This document shows, piece after piece, positions 44,507 to 60,200 of a stretch of 64,000 nucleotides of DNA. The notes under the pieces were generated by a model that had not been told where the DNA came from, made no database searches, and saw nothing but the letters and a program-made list of their open reading frames with translations. Position 1 is the stretch's first letter, and each line of letters begins with the position of its first letter. Origin of the DNA: Synchiropus splendidus (lineage: Eukaryota; Chordata; Actinopteri; Syngnathiformes; Callionymidae); contig NC_071348.1 of NCBI RefSeq assembly GCF_027744825.2, positions 20,183,563 through 20,247,562 of the forward strand. Direction: 5' to 3'. Position numbers and translations under genes: made by a program.

Positions 44507-47500
44507 CGCTTTGATTTGATGTGCACCTACTCGAAAGACCCTTTCTGCTATAGTGGGAGCTGAAATTTTCATGTTCTGAAGCTTCCCTGCAAAGTTATGG
44601 CACAATGCAGAAAACGCGTTTTCGGCCTGAGATAAGGACGATTCAGGAACACCAAACATAAAAATGTTGAAAATTTTCGAAAAACACTTCAGACAGCTTA
44701 GATTTGATGTGCAACTTCGAGAAAGACCCTTTCTGCTATTGTGGGAGGTGAAAATGTCATGTTCTGAAGCTTCCCTGCAAAGTTATGGCAAAATATGTAA
44801 AGCGCGTTTTCAGGCTGAGATAAGGACGATTCCGAAACGGGAAACATAAAAATGTTGATAACTTTGGAAAAACAATTTCGACAGCTTAGATTTGATGTGC
44901 AACTACTAGAAAGACCCTTTCTGCTATAGTGGGAGGTTAAAATTTCATGTTCTGAAGCTTCCCTGCAAAGTTATGGCACAATGCGTAAAACGCGTTTTCA
45001 GCCTGAGATGAGGTTGATTTCAGAACACCAAACATAAAAATGTTGAGAACTTTGGAAAAACACTTCAGACAGCTAATATTTGATGTGCAACTGCTAGACA
45101 GACGCATTCTGCTATAGTGGGAGGTTAAAATTTCATGTTCTGAAGCTTCCCTGCAAAGATATGGCACAATGCAGAAAACACGTTTTCAGCCTGAGATAAG
45201 GTGGGTTCCGGAACGCCATGCGTAAAAATGTTGATAACTTTGGAACAACACTTCAGATAGCTTAGATTTGATGTGCAACTACAAGAAAGACCCTTTCTGC
45301 TATAGTGGGAGGTGAACATTTCATTTTCTGAAGCTTCCCTGCAAAGTTATGGCACAATGCAGACAACGCGTTTTCAGCCTGAGATAAGGTGGGTTCCGGA
45401 ACGCCAAACATAAAAATGTTGATAACTTTGGAAAAACACTTCAGACAGCTTAGATTTGATGTGCAACTTCGAGAAAGACCCTTTCTGCTATCGTGGGAGG
45501 TGAACATTTCATGTTCTGAAGCTTCCCTGCAAAGTTATGGCACATTGCGTAAAACGCGTTTTCAGCCTGAGATAAGGTCGATTCTGGAACGCCATACATA
45601 AAAATGTTGATAACTTTGGAAAAACACTTCGGACAGCGTCGATTTGATGTGCAACTACTAGAAAGACCCTTTCTGCTATAGTGGGAGGTGAACATTTCAT
45701 GTTCTGAAGCTTCCCTGCAAAGTTATGGCACAATGCAGAAAACGCGTTTTCAGCCTGAGATAAGGTGGGTTCCGGAACGCCAAACATAAAAATGTTGATA
45801 AATTTGGAAAAACACTTCAGACAGCTTAGATTTAATGTACAACGACTAGAAAGACCCTTTCTGCTATAGTGGGAGGTGAAAATTTCATGTTCTGAAGCTT
45901 CCCTGCAAAGTTATGGCAGAATGCAGAAAACGCGTTTTCAGCCAGAGATAAGGTCGTTTCCGGAACGCTAAGCTAAAAAATGTTGATAGCTTTCGAAAAA
46001 CACTTCAGACAGCTTAGATTTGATGTGCAAGTACTAGTAAGACCCTTTCTGTTATAGTGGGAGGTGAAAATTTCATGTTCTAAAGGTTCGCTGCAAAGTT
46101 ATGGCACAATGCGTAAAACGTGTTTTCAGCCTGAGATAAGGTCGATTCCGGAACGCCAAACATAAAAATGTTGATAACTTTGGAAAAAAGACATCAGACA
46201 GCTTAGATTTGATGTGCAACTACTAGAAAGACCCTTTCTGCTATAGTGGGAGGTGAACATTGAATGTTCTGAAGCTTCCCTGAGAAGTTATGGCACAATG
46301 CAGAAAACGCGTTTTCAGCCTGAGATAAGGTCGATTCCGGGACGCCAAACATAAAAATGTTGATAACTTTGGAAAAACACTTCAGACAGCTTAGATTTGA
46401 TGTGCAACTACGATAAAGACCCTTTCTGCTATAGTGGGAGGTGAACATTGCATGTTCTGAAGCTTCCCTGAGAAGTTATGGCACAATGCAGAAAACGCGT
46501 TTTCAGCTTGAGATAAGGTGGGTTCCAGAACGCCAAACATAAAAATGTTGATAATTTTCGAAAAACACTTCAGACAGCTTAGATTTGATGTGCAACTACT
46601 AGAAAGACCCTTTCTGCTATAGTGGGATGTTAAAATTTCATGTTCTGAAGCTTCCCTGCAAAGTTATGGGACAATGCAGAAAACGATTTTTCATCCTGAG
46701 ATAAGGTCGATTCCGGAACGCCAAACATAAAAATCTTGATAACTTTCGGAAAACACTTCAGACGGCTTAGATTTGATGTGCAACTACTAGAAAGACCCTT
46801 TCTGCTATAGTGGGAGGTGAACATTTCATGTTCTGAAGCTTCCCTGCAAAGTAATGGCACAATGCAGAAAACGCGTTTTCAGCCTAAGATATGGTGGGTT
46901 CCGAAATGCCAAACATAAAGATGTTGATAACTTTGGAAAAACACTTCAGACAGCTTGGATTTGATGTGCAACTACTACAAAGACCCTGTCTGTTATAGTG
47001 GGAGTTGAAAATTTCATGTTCTGAAGCTTCCCTGCAAAGTTAAGGAACAATGCAGAAAACGCGTTTTCAGCCTGAGGTAAGATGTTTTCCGGAACGCCAA
47101 AAATAAACATGTTGATAACTTTGGAAAAACACTTCAGACAGCTTAGATTTGAGGTGCAACTACTAGAAAGACCCTTTCTGCTATAGTGGGAGGTTCAAAT
47201 TTCATTTTTGAAGCTTTCCTGCAAAGTTATGGCACAACGCAGAAAACGCGTTTTCAGCCTGAGATAAGGTGGGTTCCGGAACGCCAAACAAAAAAATGTT
47301 GATAACTTTGGAAAAACACATCAGACAGCTTATATTTGATGTGCAACTACTAGAAAGACCCTTTCTGCTATAGTGGGAGGTGAAACTTTCATGTTCTGAG
47401 GCTTTCCTTCAAAGTTATGGCACAATGCAGAAAATGCGTTTTCAGCCTGAGATAAGGTGGGTTCCGGAACGCCAAACTTAAAAATGTTGATAACTTTGGA

Positions 47501-50500
47501 AAAACACTTCAGACAGCTTGGATTTGATGTGCAACTACCACAAGGACCCTGTCTGTTTTAGTGGGAGTTGAAAATTTCATATTCTGAAGCTTCCCTGCAA
47601 AGTAAAGGAACAATGCAGAAAACGCGTTTTCAGCCTGAGATAAGGTGGGTTCCGAAACGCCAAACATAAAAATGTTGATAACTTTGGAAAAAACATTTCA
47701 GACAGATTAGATTTGATGTGCAACTACTAGAAAGACCCTTTCTGCTATAGTGGGAGGTGAAAATTTCATGTTCTGAAGCTTCCCTGCGAAGTTATGGCAC
47801 AATGCAGAAAACGCGCTTTCAGCCTGAAAAAAGGTGGGTTCCGGTACGCCAAACATAAAAATGTTGATAATTTTGGAAAACCACTTCAGACAGCTTAGAT
47901 TTGATGTGCAACTACAAGAAAGACCCTTTCTGCTATAGTGGGAGGTGAAAATTTCATGTTCTGAAGCTTCCCTGCGAAGTTATGGCACAATGCAGAAAAC
48001 GCGCTTTCAGCCTGAAAAAAGGTGGGTTTCGGAACGCCAAACATAAAAAAGTTGATAACTTTGGAAAAACACTTCAGAGAGCTTAGATTTGATGTGCAAC
48101 TACTAGAAAGACCCTTTCTGCTATAGTGGGATGTGAAAATTTCATGTTCTGAAGCTTCCCTGCAAAGTTATGGCACAATGCAGAAAACGTGTTTTCAGCC
48201 TGAGACAAGGTGGGTTCCGGAACGCCAAATATAAAAATGTTGATAACTTTCGAAAAACACTTCAGACAGCTTAGATTTGATGTGCAACTACTACAAAGAC
48301 CCTGTCTGTCGTAGTGGGAGTTGAAAATTTCATGTTCTGAAGCTTCCCTGCAAAGTTATGGCACAATGCAGAAAACGCGTTTTCAGCCTGAGATAAGGTG
48401 GGTTCCGGAACGCCAAACATAAAAATGTTGATAACTTTGGAAAAAACATTTCAGATAGCTTAGATTTGATGTGCAACTACTAGAAAGACCCTTTCTGCTA
48501 CAGTGGTAGGTTAAAATTTTATGTTCTGAAGCTTCCCTGCAAAGTTATGGCACAATGCAGAAAACGCGTTTTCAGCCTGAGATAAGGTGGGTTCCGGAAC
48601 GCCAAATGTAAAAATGTTGATAACTTTCTAAAAACACTTCAGACAGCTTAGATTTGATGTGCAAATACTAGAAAAACCCTTTCTGCTATAGTGGGAGGTG
48701 AAAATTTCATTTTCTGGAATTTCCCTGCAAAGTTATGGCACAATGCGTAAAACGCGTCTTCAGCCTGAGATAAGGTCGATTCTGGAACGCCAAACATAAA
48801 AATGTTGATAACTTTGGAAAAACATTTCAGACAGCTTAGATTTGATGTGCAACTACTAGAAAGACACTTTCTGCAATAGTGGGAGGTGAAAATTTCATTT
48901 TCTGAATCTTCCCTGAGAATTAATGGCACAATGCAGAAAACGCGTTTTCAGCCTGAGATTAGGTGGGTTCCGGAACGCCAAACATAAAAATGTTGATAAC
49001 TTTCGAAAAACACTTCAGACAGCTTAGATTTGATGTGCAACTACAAGAAAGACCCTTTCTGCTATAGTGGGAGGTGACAATTTCATGTTCTGACGCTTCC
49101 CTGCAAAGTTATGGGACAATGCGTAAAACGCGTTTTCAGCCTGAGATAAGGTCGATTCCGGAACGCCAAACATAAAAATGTTGATAACTTTCGAAAAACA
49201 CTTCAGACAGCTTAGATTTGATGTGCAACTACAAGAAAGACCCTTTCTGCTATAGTGGGAGGTGACAATTTCATGTTCTGAAGCTTCCCTGCAAAGTTCT
49301 TGCACAATGCAGAAAACGCGTTTTCAGCCTTAGATAAGGTGGGTTCCGGAACGCCAAACATAAAAATGTTGATAACTTTCGAAAAACACTTCAGACAGCT
49401 TAGATTTGATGTGCAACTACTAGAAAAACCCTTTCTGCTATAGTGGGAGGTGAAAATTTCATTTTCTGGAACTTCCCTGCAAAGTTATGGCACAATGCGT
49501 AAAACGCGTCTTCAGCCTGAGATAAGGTCGATTCCGGAAGGCCAAACATAAAAATGTTGATAACTTTGGAAAAACATTTCAGACAGCTTATATTTGATGT
49601 GCAACTACTAGAAAGACCCTTTCTGCGATAGTGGGAGGCGAATATTTCATGTTCTGAAGCTTCACTGCAAAGTTATGGCACAATGCGTGAAACGCGTTTT
49701 CAGCGTGAGATAAGGTTGATTCCGGAACGCCAAACATAAGAATGTTGATATCTTTGGAAAAACACTTCAGACAGCTTAGATTTGATGTGCAACTACTAGA
49801 AAGACCCTTTCTGCTGTAGTGGGATGTTAAAATTTCATGTTCTTAAGCTTCCCTGCAAAGTTATAGCAAAATATGTAAAACACGTTTTCAGGCTGAGATA
49901 AGGTGGGTTCCGGAACGCCAAACATGAAAATGTTGATAACTTTGGAAAAAACATTTCAGACAGCGTAGATTTGATGTGCAACTAGTAGAAAGACCCTTTC
50001 TGCTATACTGGGAGGTGAAAATTTCATGTTCTGAAGATTCCCAGCAAAGTTATGGCATAAAGCAGAAAACGCGTTTTCAGCCAGAGATAAGGTGGGTTCC
50101 GGAACGCCAAACATAAAAATGTTGATAAATTTGGAAAAACACTTCAGACAGCTTAGATTTGATGTGCAACTACTAGAAGGACCCTTTCTGTTATAGTGGG
50201 ATGTGAAAATTCCATGTTCTGAAGCTCCCCAGAAAAGTAAAGGCACAATGCAGAAAACGCGTTTTCAGCCAGAGATAACGTGGGTTACGGAACGCCAAAC
50301 ATAAAAATGTTGATAACTTTGGAAAAACACTTCAGACAGCTTAGATTTGATGTACAACGACTAGAAAGACCCTTTCTGCTATAGTGGGAGGTGAAAATTT
50401 CATGTTCTGAACCTTCCCTGCAAAGTTATGGCACAATGCAGAAAACGCGTTTTCAGCCCGAGATAATGTCGTTTCCGGAACGCCAAACATAAAAATGTTG

Positions 50501-51639
50501 ATAGCTTTCGAAAAACACTTCAGACAGATTAGATTTGATGTGCAACTATTAGAAAGACCCTGTCTGTTATAGTGGGAGTTGAAAATTTCATGTTCTGAAG
50601 CTTCTCTGCAAAGTTATGGCACAATGCAGAAAACGCGTATTCAGCCTGAGATAAGGTGGGTTCCGGAACACCAAACAATAAATGTTGATAACTTTGGAAA
50701 AAACATTTCAGACAGTTTAGATTTGATGTGTAACTACTAAAAAGACTCTTTCTGCTATAGTGGGAGGTCAAAATTTCATGTTGTGAAGCTTCCCTGGAAA
50801 GTTATGGGACAATGCGTGAAACGCATTTTCAGCCTGAGATAAGGTCGATTCCGGAACGCCAAACATAAAAATGTTGATAACTTTCGGAAAACACTTCAGA
50901 CAGCTTAGATTTGATGTGCAACTACTAGAAAGACCCTTTCTGCTATAGTGGGAGGTGAAAATTTCATGTTCTGAAGCTTCCCTGCAAAGTTATGGCACAA
51001 TGCAGAAATCGCGTTTTCAGCCTGAGATAAGGTGGGTTCCGGAACGCCAAATATAAAAATGTTGATAACTTTGGAAAAAACATTTCAGACAGCTTAGATT
51101 TGATGTGCAACTTCGAGAAAGACCCTTTCTGCTATAGTGGGAGGTGAAAATTTCATGTTCTGAAGCTTCCCTGAGAAGTTATGGCACAAAGCTGAAAATG
51201 CGTTTTCAGCCAGAGATAAGGTGGGTTCCGGAACGCCAAACATAAAAATGTTGATAACTTTGGAATAACACTTCAGACAGCTTAGATTTGATGTGTTACT
51301 ACTAGAAAGACCCTTTCTGCTATAGTGGGAGGTGAAACTTTCATGTTCTGAAGCTTCCCTGCAAAGTTATGGCACAATGCAGAAAACGCGTTTTCAGCCT
51401 GAGACAAGGTGGGTTCCGGAACGCCAAACATAAAAATGTTGATAACTTTCGAAAAACACTTCAGACAGCTTAGATTTGATGTGCAACTACTAGAAAGACC
51501 CTGTCTGTTATAGTGGGAGTTGAAAATTTCATGTTCTGAAGCTTCCCTGCAAAGTGAAGGAACAATGCAGAAAACGCGTTTTCAGCGTGTCATAAGATGG
51601 GTTCCGGAATGCCAAACATAAAAATGTTGATAACTTTGG

Positions 51640-54286
51640 AAAAACACTTCAGACAGGTGAGATTTGATTTGCAACTACTAGAAAGACAATTTCTGCTACA
51701 GTGGGAGGTTAAAATTTCATGTTCTGAAGCTTCCCTGCAAAGTTATGGCACTATGCAGAAAACGCGTTTTCAGCCAGAGATAAGGTGGGTTCCGGAACGC
51801 CAAACATAAAATTCTTGATAACTTTGGAAAAAACATTTCAGACAGCTTAGATTTGATGTGCAACTACTAGAAAAACCCTTTCTGCTATAGTGGGAGGTGA
51901 AAATTTCATGTTCTGAAGCTTCCCTGCAAAGTTATGGCACAATGCAGAAAACGCGTTTTCAACCTGAGATAAGGTGGGTTCCGGAACGCCAAACATAAAA
52001 ATGTTGATAACTTTGGAATAACACTTCAGACAGCTTAGATTTGATGTGTAACTACTAGAAAGACCCTTTCTGCTGTAGTGGGAGGTGAAAATTGCAATTT
52101 CTGAACCTTTATGCAAAGTTATGGCACAATGTGTAAAATGCGTTTTCAGCCTGAGATAAGGTCGATTCCGGAACGCCAAACATAAAAATGTTGATAACTT
52201 TGGAAAAACACTTCAGACAGCTTAGATTTGATGTGCAACTACTAGAAAGACCCTTTCTGCTATAGTGGGAGGTGAAAATTTCATGTTCTGAATCTTCCCT
52301 GCAAAGTTATGGCACAATGCGTAAAACGCGTTTTCAGCCTGAGATAAGGTCGATTCCGCAACGCCAAACATAAAAATGTTGATAACTTTGGAAAAACACT
52401 TCAGACAGCTTAGATTTGATGTGCAACTACTAGAAAGACCCTTTCTGCTATATTGGGAGGTCAACATTTCAGGTTCTGAAGCTTCGCTGCAAAGTTATGG
52501 GACAATGCAGAAAACGATTTTTCATCCTGAGATAAGGTCGATTCCGGAACGCCAAACATAAAAATGTTGATAACTTTTGAAAAACACTTCAGACAGCTTA
52601 GATTTGATGTGCAACTACTAGAAAGACCCTTTCTGCTATAGTGGGAGGTGAAAATTTCATTTTCTGAAGCTTCCCTGCAAAGTTATGGCACAATGCAGAA
52701 CACGCGTTTTCAGCCTGAGATAAGGTGGGTTCCGGAAAGCCAAACATAAAAATGTTGATAACTTTGGAAAAACATTTCAGACAGCTTAGATTTGATGTGC
52801 AACTACTACAAAGAACCTTTGTGCTACAGTGGGAGGTTAAAATTTAATGTTCAGAAGCTTCCCTGCAAAGTTATGGCACAATGCAGAAAACGCATTTTGA
52901 GACTCAGATAAGGTCGATTCCTGAACACCATACATAAAAGTGTTGATAACTTTGGAAAAACACTTCAGACAGCTTAGATTTGACGTGCAACTACCAGAAA
53001 GTCTCTTTCTGCTGTAGTGGGATGTGAAAATTTCATGTTCGGAAGCTTCCCTGCAAAGTGATGGCACAACGCAGAAAACACGTTTCCAGCCTGAGATAAG
53101 GTGGGTTCCAGAACGCCAAACATAAAAATGTTGATAAATTTGGAAAAACACTTCAGACAGGTGAGATTTGATTTGCAACTACTAGAAAGACAATTTCTGC
53201 TACAGTGGGAGGTTAAAATTTCATGTTCTGAAGCTTCCCTGCAAAGTTATGGCACTATGCAGAAAACGCGTTTTCAGCCAGAGATAAGGTGGGTTCCGGA
53301 ACGCCAAACATACAATTCTTGATAACTTTGGAAAAAACATTTCAGACAGCTTAGATTTGATGTGCAACTACTAGAAAAACCCTTTCTGCTATAGTGGGAG
53401 GTTAAAATTTCATGTTCTGAAGCTTCCCTGCAAAGTTATGGCACAATGCAGAAAACGCGTTTTCAACCTGAGATAAGGTGGGTTCCGGAACGCCAAACAT
53501 AAAAATGTTGATAACTTTGGAATAACACTTCAGACAGCTTAGATTTCATGTGTAACTACTAGAAAGACCCTTTCTGCTGTAGTGGGAGGTGAAAATTGCA
53601 TGTTCTGAACCTTTATGCAAAGTTATGGCACAATGTGTAAAATGCGTTTTCAGCCTGAGATAAGGTCGATTCCGGAACGCCAAACATAAAAATGTTGATA
53701 ACTTTGGAAAAACACTTCAGACGGCTTAGATTTGATGTGCAACTACTAGAAAGACCCTTTCTGCTATAGTGGGAGGTGAAAATTTCATGTTCTGAATCTT
53801 CCCTGCAAAGTTATGGCACAATGCGTAAAACGCGTTTTCAGCCTGAGATAAGGTCGATTCCGCAACGCCAAACATAAAAATGTTGATAACTTTGGAAAAA
53901 CACTTCAGACAGCTTAGATTTGATGTGCAACTACTAGAAAGACCCTTTCTGCTATATTGGGAGGTCAACATTTCAGGTTCTGAAGCTTCGCTGCAAAGTT
54001 ATGGGACAATGCAGAAAACGATTTTTCATCCTGAGATAAGGTCGATTCCGGAACGCCAAACATAAAAATGTTGATAACTTTTGAAAAACACTTCAGACAG
54101 CTTAGATTTGATGTGCAACTACTAGAAAGACCCTTTCTGCTATAGTGGGAGGTGAAAATTTCATTTTCTGAAGCTTCCCTGCAAAGTTATGGCACAATGC
54201 AGAACACGCGTTTTCAGCCTGAGATAAGGTGGGTTCCGGAAAGCCAAACATAAAAATGTTGATAACTTTGGAAAAACACATCAGAC
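51640..54286 (+). repeat. Eight-monomer-offset satellite duplication
   Basis: About 51640-52782 recurs at about 53144-54286, exactly 1504 bp (eight monomers) away. Shared rare variants are CAGACAGGTGAGATTTG, AGAAAGACAATTTCTGC, AACCTTTATGCAAAG, CATTTCAGGTTCTG and GCAGAACACGCG. Confidence 0.85.
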
Positions 54287-57200
54287 AGCTTAGATTTGAT
54301 GTGCAACTACTAGAAAGACCCTTTCTGCCATAGTGGGAGGTTAAAATTTCATGTTCGAAAGCTTCCAAGCAAAATTATGGCACAATGCAGACAACGAGTT
54401 TTCAGCCTGAGATAAGGTCGATTTTGGAACGCCAAACATAAAAATGTTGATAACTTTCGAAAAACACTTCAGACAGCTTAGATTTGATGTGCAACTACTA
54501 GAAAGACCCTTTCTGTTCTAGAGGGAGGTCAAAATTTCATGTTCTGAGGCTTCCCTGGAAAGATATGGGACAATGCAGAAAACGATTTTTCTTCCTGAGA
54601 TAAGGTCGATTCCGGAACGCCAAACATAAAAATGGTGATAGCTTTCGAAAAACACATCAGACAGCTTAGATTTGATGTGCAACTACTAGAAAGACCCTTT
54701 CTGCTATAGTGGGAGGTTAAAATTTCATGTTCGAAAGCTTTCAAGCAAAGTTATGGCACAATGCGTAAAACGCGTTTTCAGCCTGAGATAAGGAGGGTTC
54801 CGGAACGCCAAACATAAAAATGTTGATAACTTTGGAAAAAACATTTCAGACAGCTTAGATTTGATGTGCAACTACGAGAAAGACCCTTTCTGCTATAGTG
54901 GGAGTTGAAAATTTCATGTTCTGAAGCTTCCCTGCAAAGTTATGGCACAAAGCAGAAAATGCGTTTTCAGCCAGAGATAAGGTGGGTTCCGGAACGCCAA
55001 ACATAAAAATGTTGATAACTTTCGAAAAACACTTCAGACAGTTTAGATTTGAAGTGCAACTACTAGAAAGCCCCTTTCTGCTATAGTGGGACTTGAACAT
55101 TTCATGTTCTGAAGCTTCCCTGAGAAGTTATGGCACAATGCAGAAAACGCGTTTTCAGCCTGAGATAAGGTGGGTTCCGGAACGCCAAGCGTAAAAATGT
55201 TGATAACTTTGGAATAACACTTCAGACAGCTTAGATTTGATGTCCAACTCCTAGAAAGACCCTTTCTGCGAGAGTGGGAGGTGAACATTTCATGTTCTGA
55301 AGCTTCCCTGCAAAGTTATGGCACAATGCAGAAAACGCGTTTTAAGCTTGAGATAAGGTGGGTTCCGGAACGCCAAACATAAAAATGTTGATAACTTTCG
55401 AAAAACACTTCAGACAGCTTAGATTTGAAGTGCAAGTACTAGAATGCCCCTTTCTGCTATGGTGGGAGGTGAACATTTCATGTTCTGAAGCTTCCCATGG
55501 AAAGTTATGGGACAATGCAGAAAACGATTTTTCATCCTGAGATAAGGTCGATTCCGCAACGCCATACATAAAAATGTTGATAACTTTGGAAAAACACATC
55601 AGACAGCTTAGATTTGATGTGCAACTACTAGAAAGACCCTTTCTGCTATAGTGGGAGGTTAAAATTTCATGTTCGGAAGCTTCCATGCAAAGTTATGGCA
55701 CCATGCAGACAAGGCGTTTTCAGCCTGAGATAAGGTCGATTCTGGAACGCCAAACATAAAAATGTTGATAACTTTCGAAAAACACTTCAGACAGTTTAGA
55801 TTTGATGTGCAATTACTAGAAAGACCCTTTCTGCTATAGTGGGAGGTGAACATTTCATGTTCTGAAGCTTCGCTGCAAAGTTATGGCACAATGCCAAAAA
55901 CGCGTTTTCAGCTTGAGATAAGGTGGGTTCCAGAACGCCAAACATAAAAATGTTGATAACTTTCGAAAAACACTTCAGACAGGTTAGGTTTGATGTGCAA
56001 CTACTAGAACGACCCTTTCTGCTATAGTGGGACGTCAAAATTTCATGTTCTGAAGCTTCCCGTGGCAAGTTATGGGACAATGCAGAAAACGATTTTTCAT
56101 CCTGAGATAAGGTCGATTCCGGAACGCCAAACATAAAAATGTTGATAACCTTCGAAAAACACTTCAGACAGCCTAGATTTGATGTGCAACGACTAGAAAG
56201 ACCCTTTCTGCTATAGTGGGACCTGAAAATTTCATGTTCTGAAGCTCCCCTGCAAAGTTATGGCACAATGCAGAAAACGCGTTTTCAGCTTGTGATAACG
56301 TGGGTTCCGGAACGCCAAACATAAAAATGTTGACAACTTTGCAAAAACACTTCAGACAGCTTAGATTTGATGTGCAACTACTAGAAAGACCCTTTCGCTA
56401 TAGTGGGACGTGAAAATTTCATGTTCTGAAGCTTCCCAGCAAAGTTATGGCACAATGCCGAAAACGCGTTTTCAGCCTGAGATAAGGTGGGTTCCGGAAC
56501 GCCAAACATAAAAATGTTGACAACTTTGGAAAAACACTTCAGACAGCTTAGATTTGATGTGCAACTACTAGAAAGACCCTTTCTGCTATAGTGGGAGGTG
56601 AACATTTCATGTTCTGAAGCTTCCATGCAAAGTTATGGCACTATGCAGAAAACGCGTTTTCAACTTGAGATAAGGTGGGTTCCGGAACGCCAAACATAAA
56701 AATGTTGATAACTTTGGAAAAACACTTCAGACAACTTAGATTTGATGTGCAACTACTAGAAAGACCCTTTCTGCTATAGTGGGATGTGAACATTTCATGT
56801 TCTGAAGCGTCCCATGGAAAGTTATGGAACAATGGAGAAAACCATTTTTCATCCTGAGATAAGGTCGATTACGGAACGCGAAACATAAAAATGTTCATAA
56901 CTTTCGAAAAACACTTCAGACAGCTTAGATTTGATGTGCAACTACTAGAAAGGCCCTTTCTGCTATAGTGGGAGGTGAAAATTTCATGCTCTGAAGCTTC
57001 CTTGCGAAGTTATGGCACAATGCAGAAAATGCATTTTCAGCCTGAGATCAGGTTGATTCCGGAACGCCAAACATAAAAATGTTGATAACTTTGGAAAAAC
57101 ACTTCAGACAGCTTAGATTTGATGTGCAACTACTATATAGACCTTTTCTGTTATAGTGGGAGGTGAACATTTCATGTTCTGAAGCTTCCCTGCAAAGTTA

Positions 57201-60200
57201 TGGCACAATGCGTAAAACGCGTTTTCAGCCTGAGATAAGGTTGTTTCCGGAACGCCATACATAAAAATGTTCATAACTTTGGAAAAACACTTCAGACAGC
57301 TTCGATTTGATGTGCAACTACTAGAAAGTCCCTTTCTACTATAGTGGGAGGTGAACATTTCATGTTCTGAAGCTTCCAATAGAAGTTATGGCACAATGCA
57401 GAAAACGCGTTTTCAGCCTGAGATACGGTGGGTTCCGAAACGCAAAACGTAAAAATGTTGATCACTTTGGAATAACACTTCAGACAGCTTAGATTTGATG
57501 TGCAACTACTGGAAAGACCCTTTCTGCTATAGTGGGAGGTGAAAATTTCATGTTCTAAAGGTTCCCTGCAAAGTTATGGCACAATGCAGAAAACGCGTTT
57601 TCAGCCTGAGATAAGGTCGATTCCGGAACGCCATACATAACAATGTTGATAACTTTGGAAAAACACATCAGACAGCTTAGATTTGATGTGCAACTACTAG
57701 AAAGACCCTTTCTGCTATAGTGGTAGGTTAAAATTTCATGTTCGGAAGCTTCCATGCAAAGTTATGGCACAATGTAGACAACGCGTTTTCAGCCTGAGAT
57801 AAGGTGGGTTCCGGAACGCCAAGCGTAAAAATGTTGATAACTTTCGAAAAACACTTCAGACAGCTTAGATTTGATGTGCAACTACTAGAAGGACCCTTTC
57901 TGCTATAGTGGGAGGTGAAAATTTCATGCTCTGAAGCTTCCTTGCGAAGTTATGGCACAATGCAGAAAATGCATTTTCAGCCTGAGATAAGGTTGATTCC
58001 GGAACGCCAAACATAAAAATGTTGATAACTTTGGAAAAACACTTCAGACAGCTTAGATTTGATGTGCAACTACTAGAAAAACCCTTTCTGCTATAGTGGG
58101 AGGTGAAAATTCCATTTTCTGAAGCGACCCTGCAAAGTTATGGCTCAAAGCGTAAAAAGCGTTTTCAACCTGAGATAAGGTCGGTTCCGGAACGCCAAAC
58201 GTAAAAATGTTGATAACTTTCGAAAAACACTTCAGACAGCTTAGATTTGATGTGCAACTACTAGAAGGACCCTTTCTGCTATAGTGGGAGGTGAACATTT
58301 CATGTTCTGAAGCTTCCCTGCAAAGTTATGGCAAAATGCGTAAAACGCGTTTTCAGCCTGAGATAAGGTCGATTCCGGAACGCAATACACAAAAATGTTG
58401 ATAACTTTGGAAAAACACTTCAGACAGCTTCGATTTGATGTGCAACTACTAGAAAAACCCTTTCTGCTATAGTGGGAGGTGAAAATTTCATTTTCTGAAG
58501 CTTCCCTGCAAAGTTATGGCACAAAGCGTAAAAAGCGTTATCAGCCTGAGATAAGGTCGATTCCGGAACGCCAAACATAAAAATGTTGATAACTTTGGAA
58601 AAACACTTCAGACAGCTTAGATTTGATGTGCAACTACTAGAAAGACCTTTTCTGCTATAGTGGGAGGTGAACATTTCATGTTTTGAAGCTTCCCTGCAAA
58701 GTTATGGCACAATGCGTAAAACGCGTTTTCAGCCTGAGATAAGGTCGATTCCGGAACGCCATACATAAAAATGTTGATAACTTTGGAAAAACACTTCAGA
58801 CAGCTTTGATTTGATGTGAAACTACTAGAAAGACCTTTTCTGCTATAGTGGGAGGTGAACATTTCATGTTCTGAAGCTTCCCTGAGAAGTTACGGCACAA
58901 TGCAGAAAACGCGTTTTCAGCCTGAGATACTGTGGGTTCCGAAACGCCAAGCGTAAAATTGTTGATCACTTTGGAATAACACTTCAGACAGCTTAGATTT
59001 GATGTGCAACTACTAGAAAGACCCTTTCTGCTATAGTGGGAGGTGAAAATTTCATTTCCTGAAGCTTCCCTGCAAAGTTATGGCACAATGCAGACAACGC
59101 GTTTTCAGCCTGAGATAAGGTCGATTCTGGAAAGCCAAACATAAAAATGTTGAAAACTTTCGAGAAACACTTCAGACAGCTTAGATTTGAGGTGTTACTA
59201 CTGGAAAGTCAATTTCTGCTTTAGTGGGATGTGAAAATTTCATGTTCTGATGCTTCCTTGCGAAGTTATGGCACAATGCGTAAAACGCGTTTTCAGCCTG
59301 AGATAAGGTCGATTCCTGAACGCCATACATAAAAATGTTGATAACTTTGGAAAAACACTTCAGACAGCTTCGATTTGATGTGCAACTACTAGAAAGACCC
59401 TTTCTGCTATAGTGGGAGGTGAACATTTCATGTTCTGAAGCTTCACTGAGAAGTTACGGCACAATGCAGAAAACGCGTTTACAGCCTGAGATACGGTGGG
59501 TTCCGAAACGCCAAGCGTAAAATTGTTGATCACTTTGGAATAACACTTCAGACAGCTTAGATTTGATGTGCAACTACTAGAAAGACCCTTTCTGCTATAG
59601 TGGGAGGTGAAAATTTCATTTCCTGAAGCTTCCCTGCAAAGTTATGGCACAATGCAGACAACGCGTTTTCAGCCTGAGATAAGGTCGATTCTGGAAAGCC
59701 AAACATAAAAATGTTGATAACTTTCGAAAAACACTTCAGACAGCTTAGATTTGATGTGCAACTAGTAGAAAGACCCTTTCTGCTATAGTGGGAGGTGAAA
59801 ATTTCATGTTCTGAAGCTTCCTTGCGAAGTTATGGCACAATGCAGAAAATGCATTTTCAGCCTGAGATAAGGTTAATTCCGGAACGCCAAACATAAAAAT
59901 GTTGATAACTTTGGAAAAACACTTCAGACAGCTTAGATTTGATGTGCAACTACTAGAAAAACCCTTTCTGCTATAGTGGGAGGTGAAAATTCCATTTTCT
60001 GAAGCTTCCCTGCAAAGTTATGGCTCAAAGCGTAAAAAGCCTTTTCAGGCTGAGATAAGGTCGATTCGGGAACGCCAAACATAAAAATGTTGATAACTTT
60101 CGAAAAACACTTCAGACAGCTTAGATTTGATGTGCAACTACTAGAAAGACCTTTTCTGCAATAGTGGGAGGTGAACATTTCATGTTCTGAAGCTTCCCTG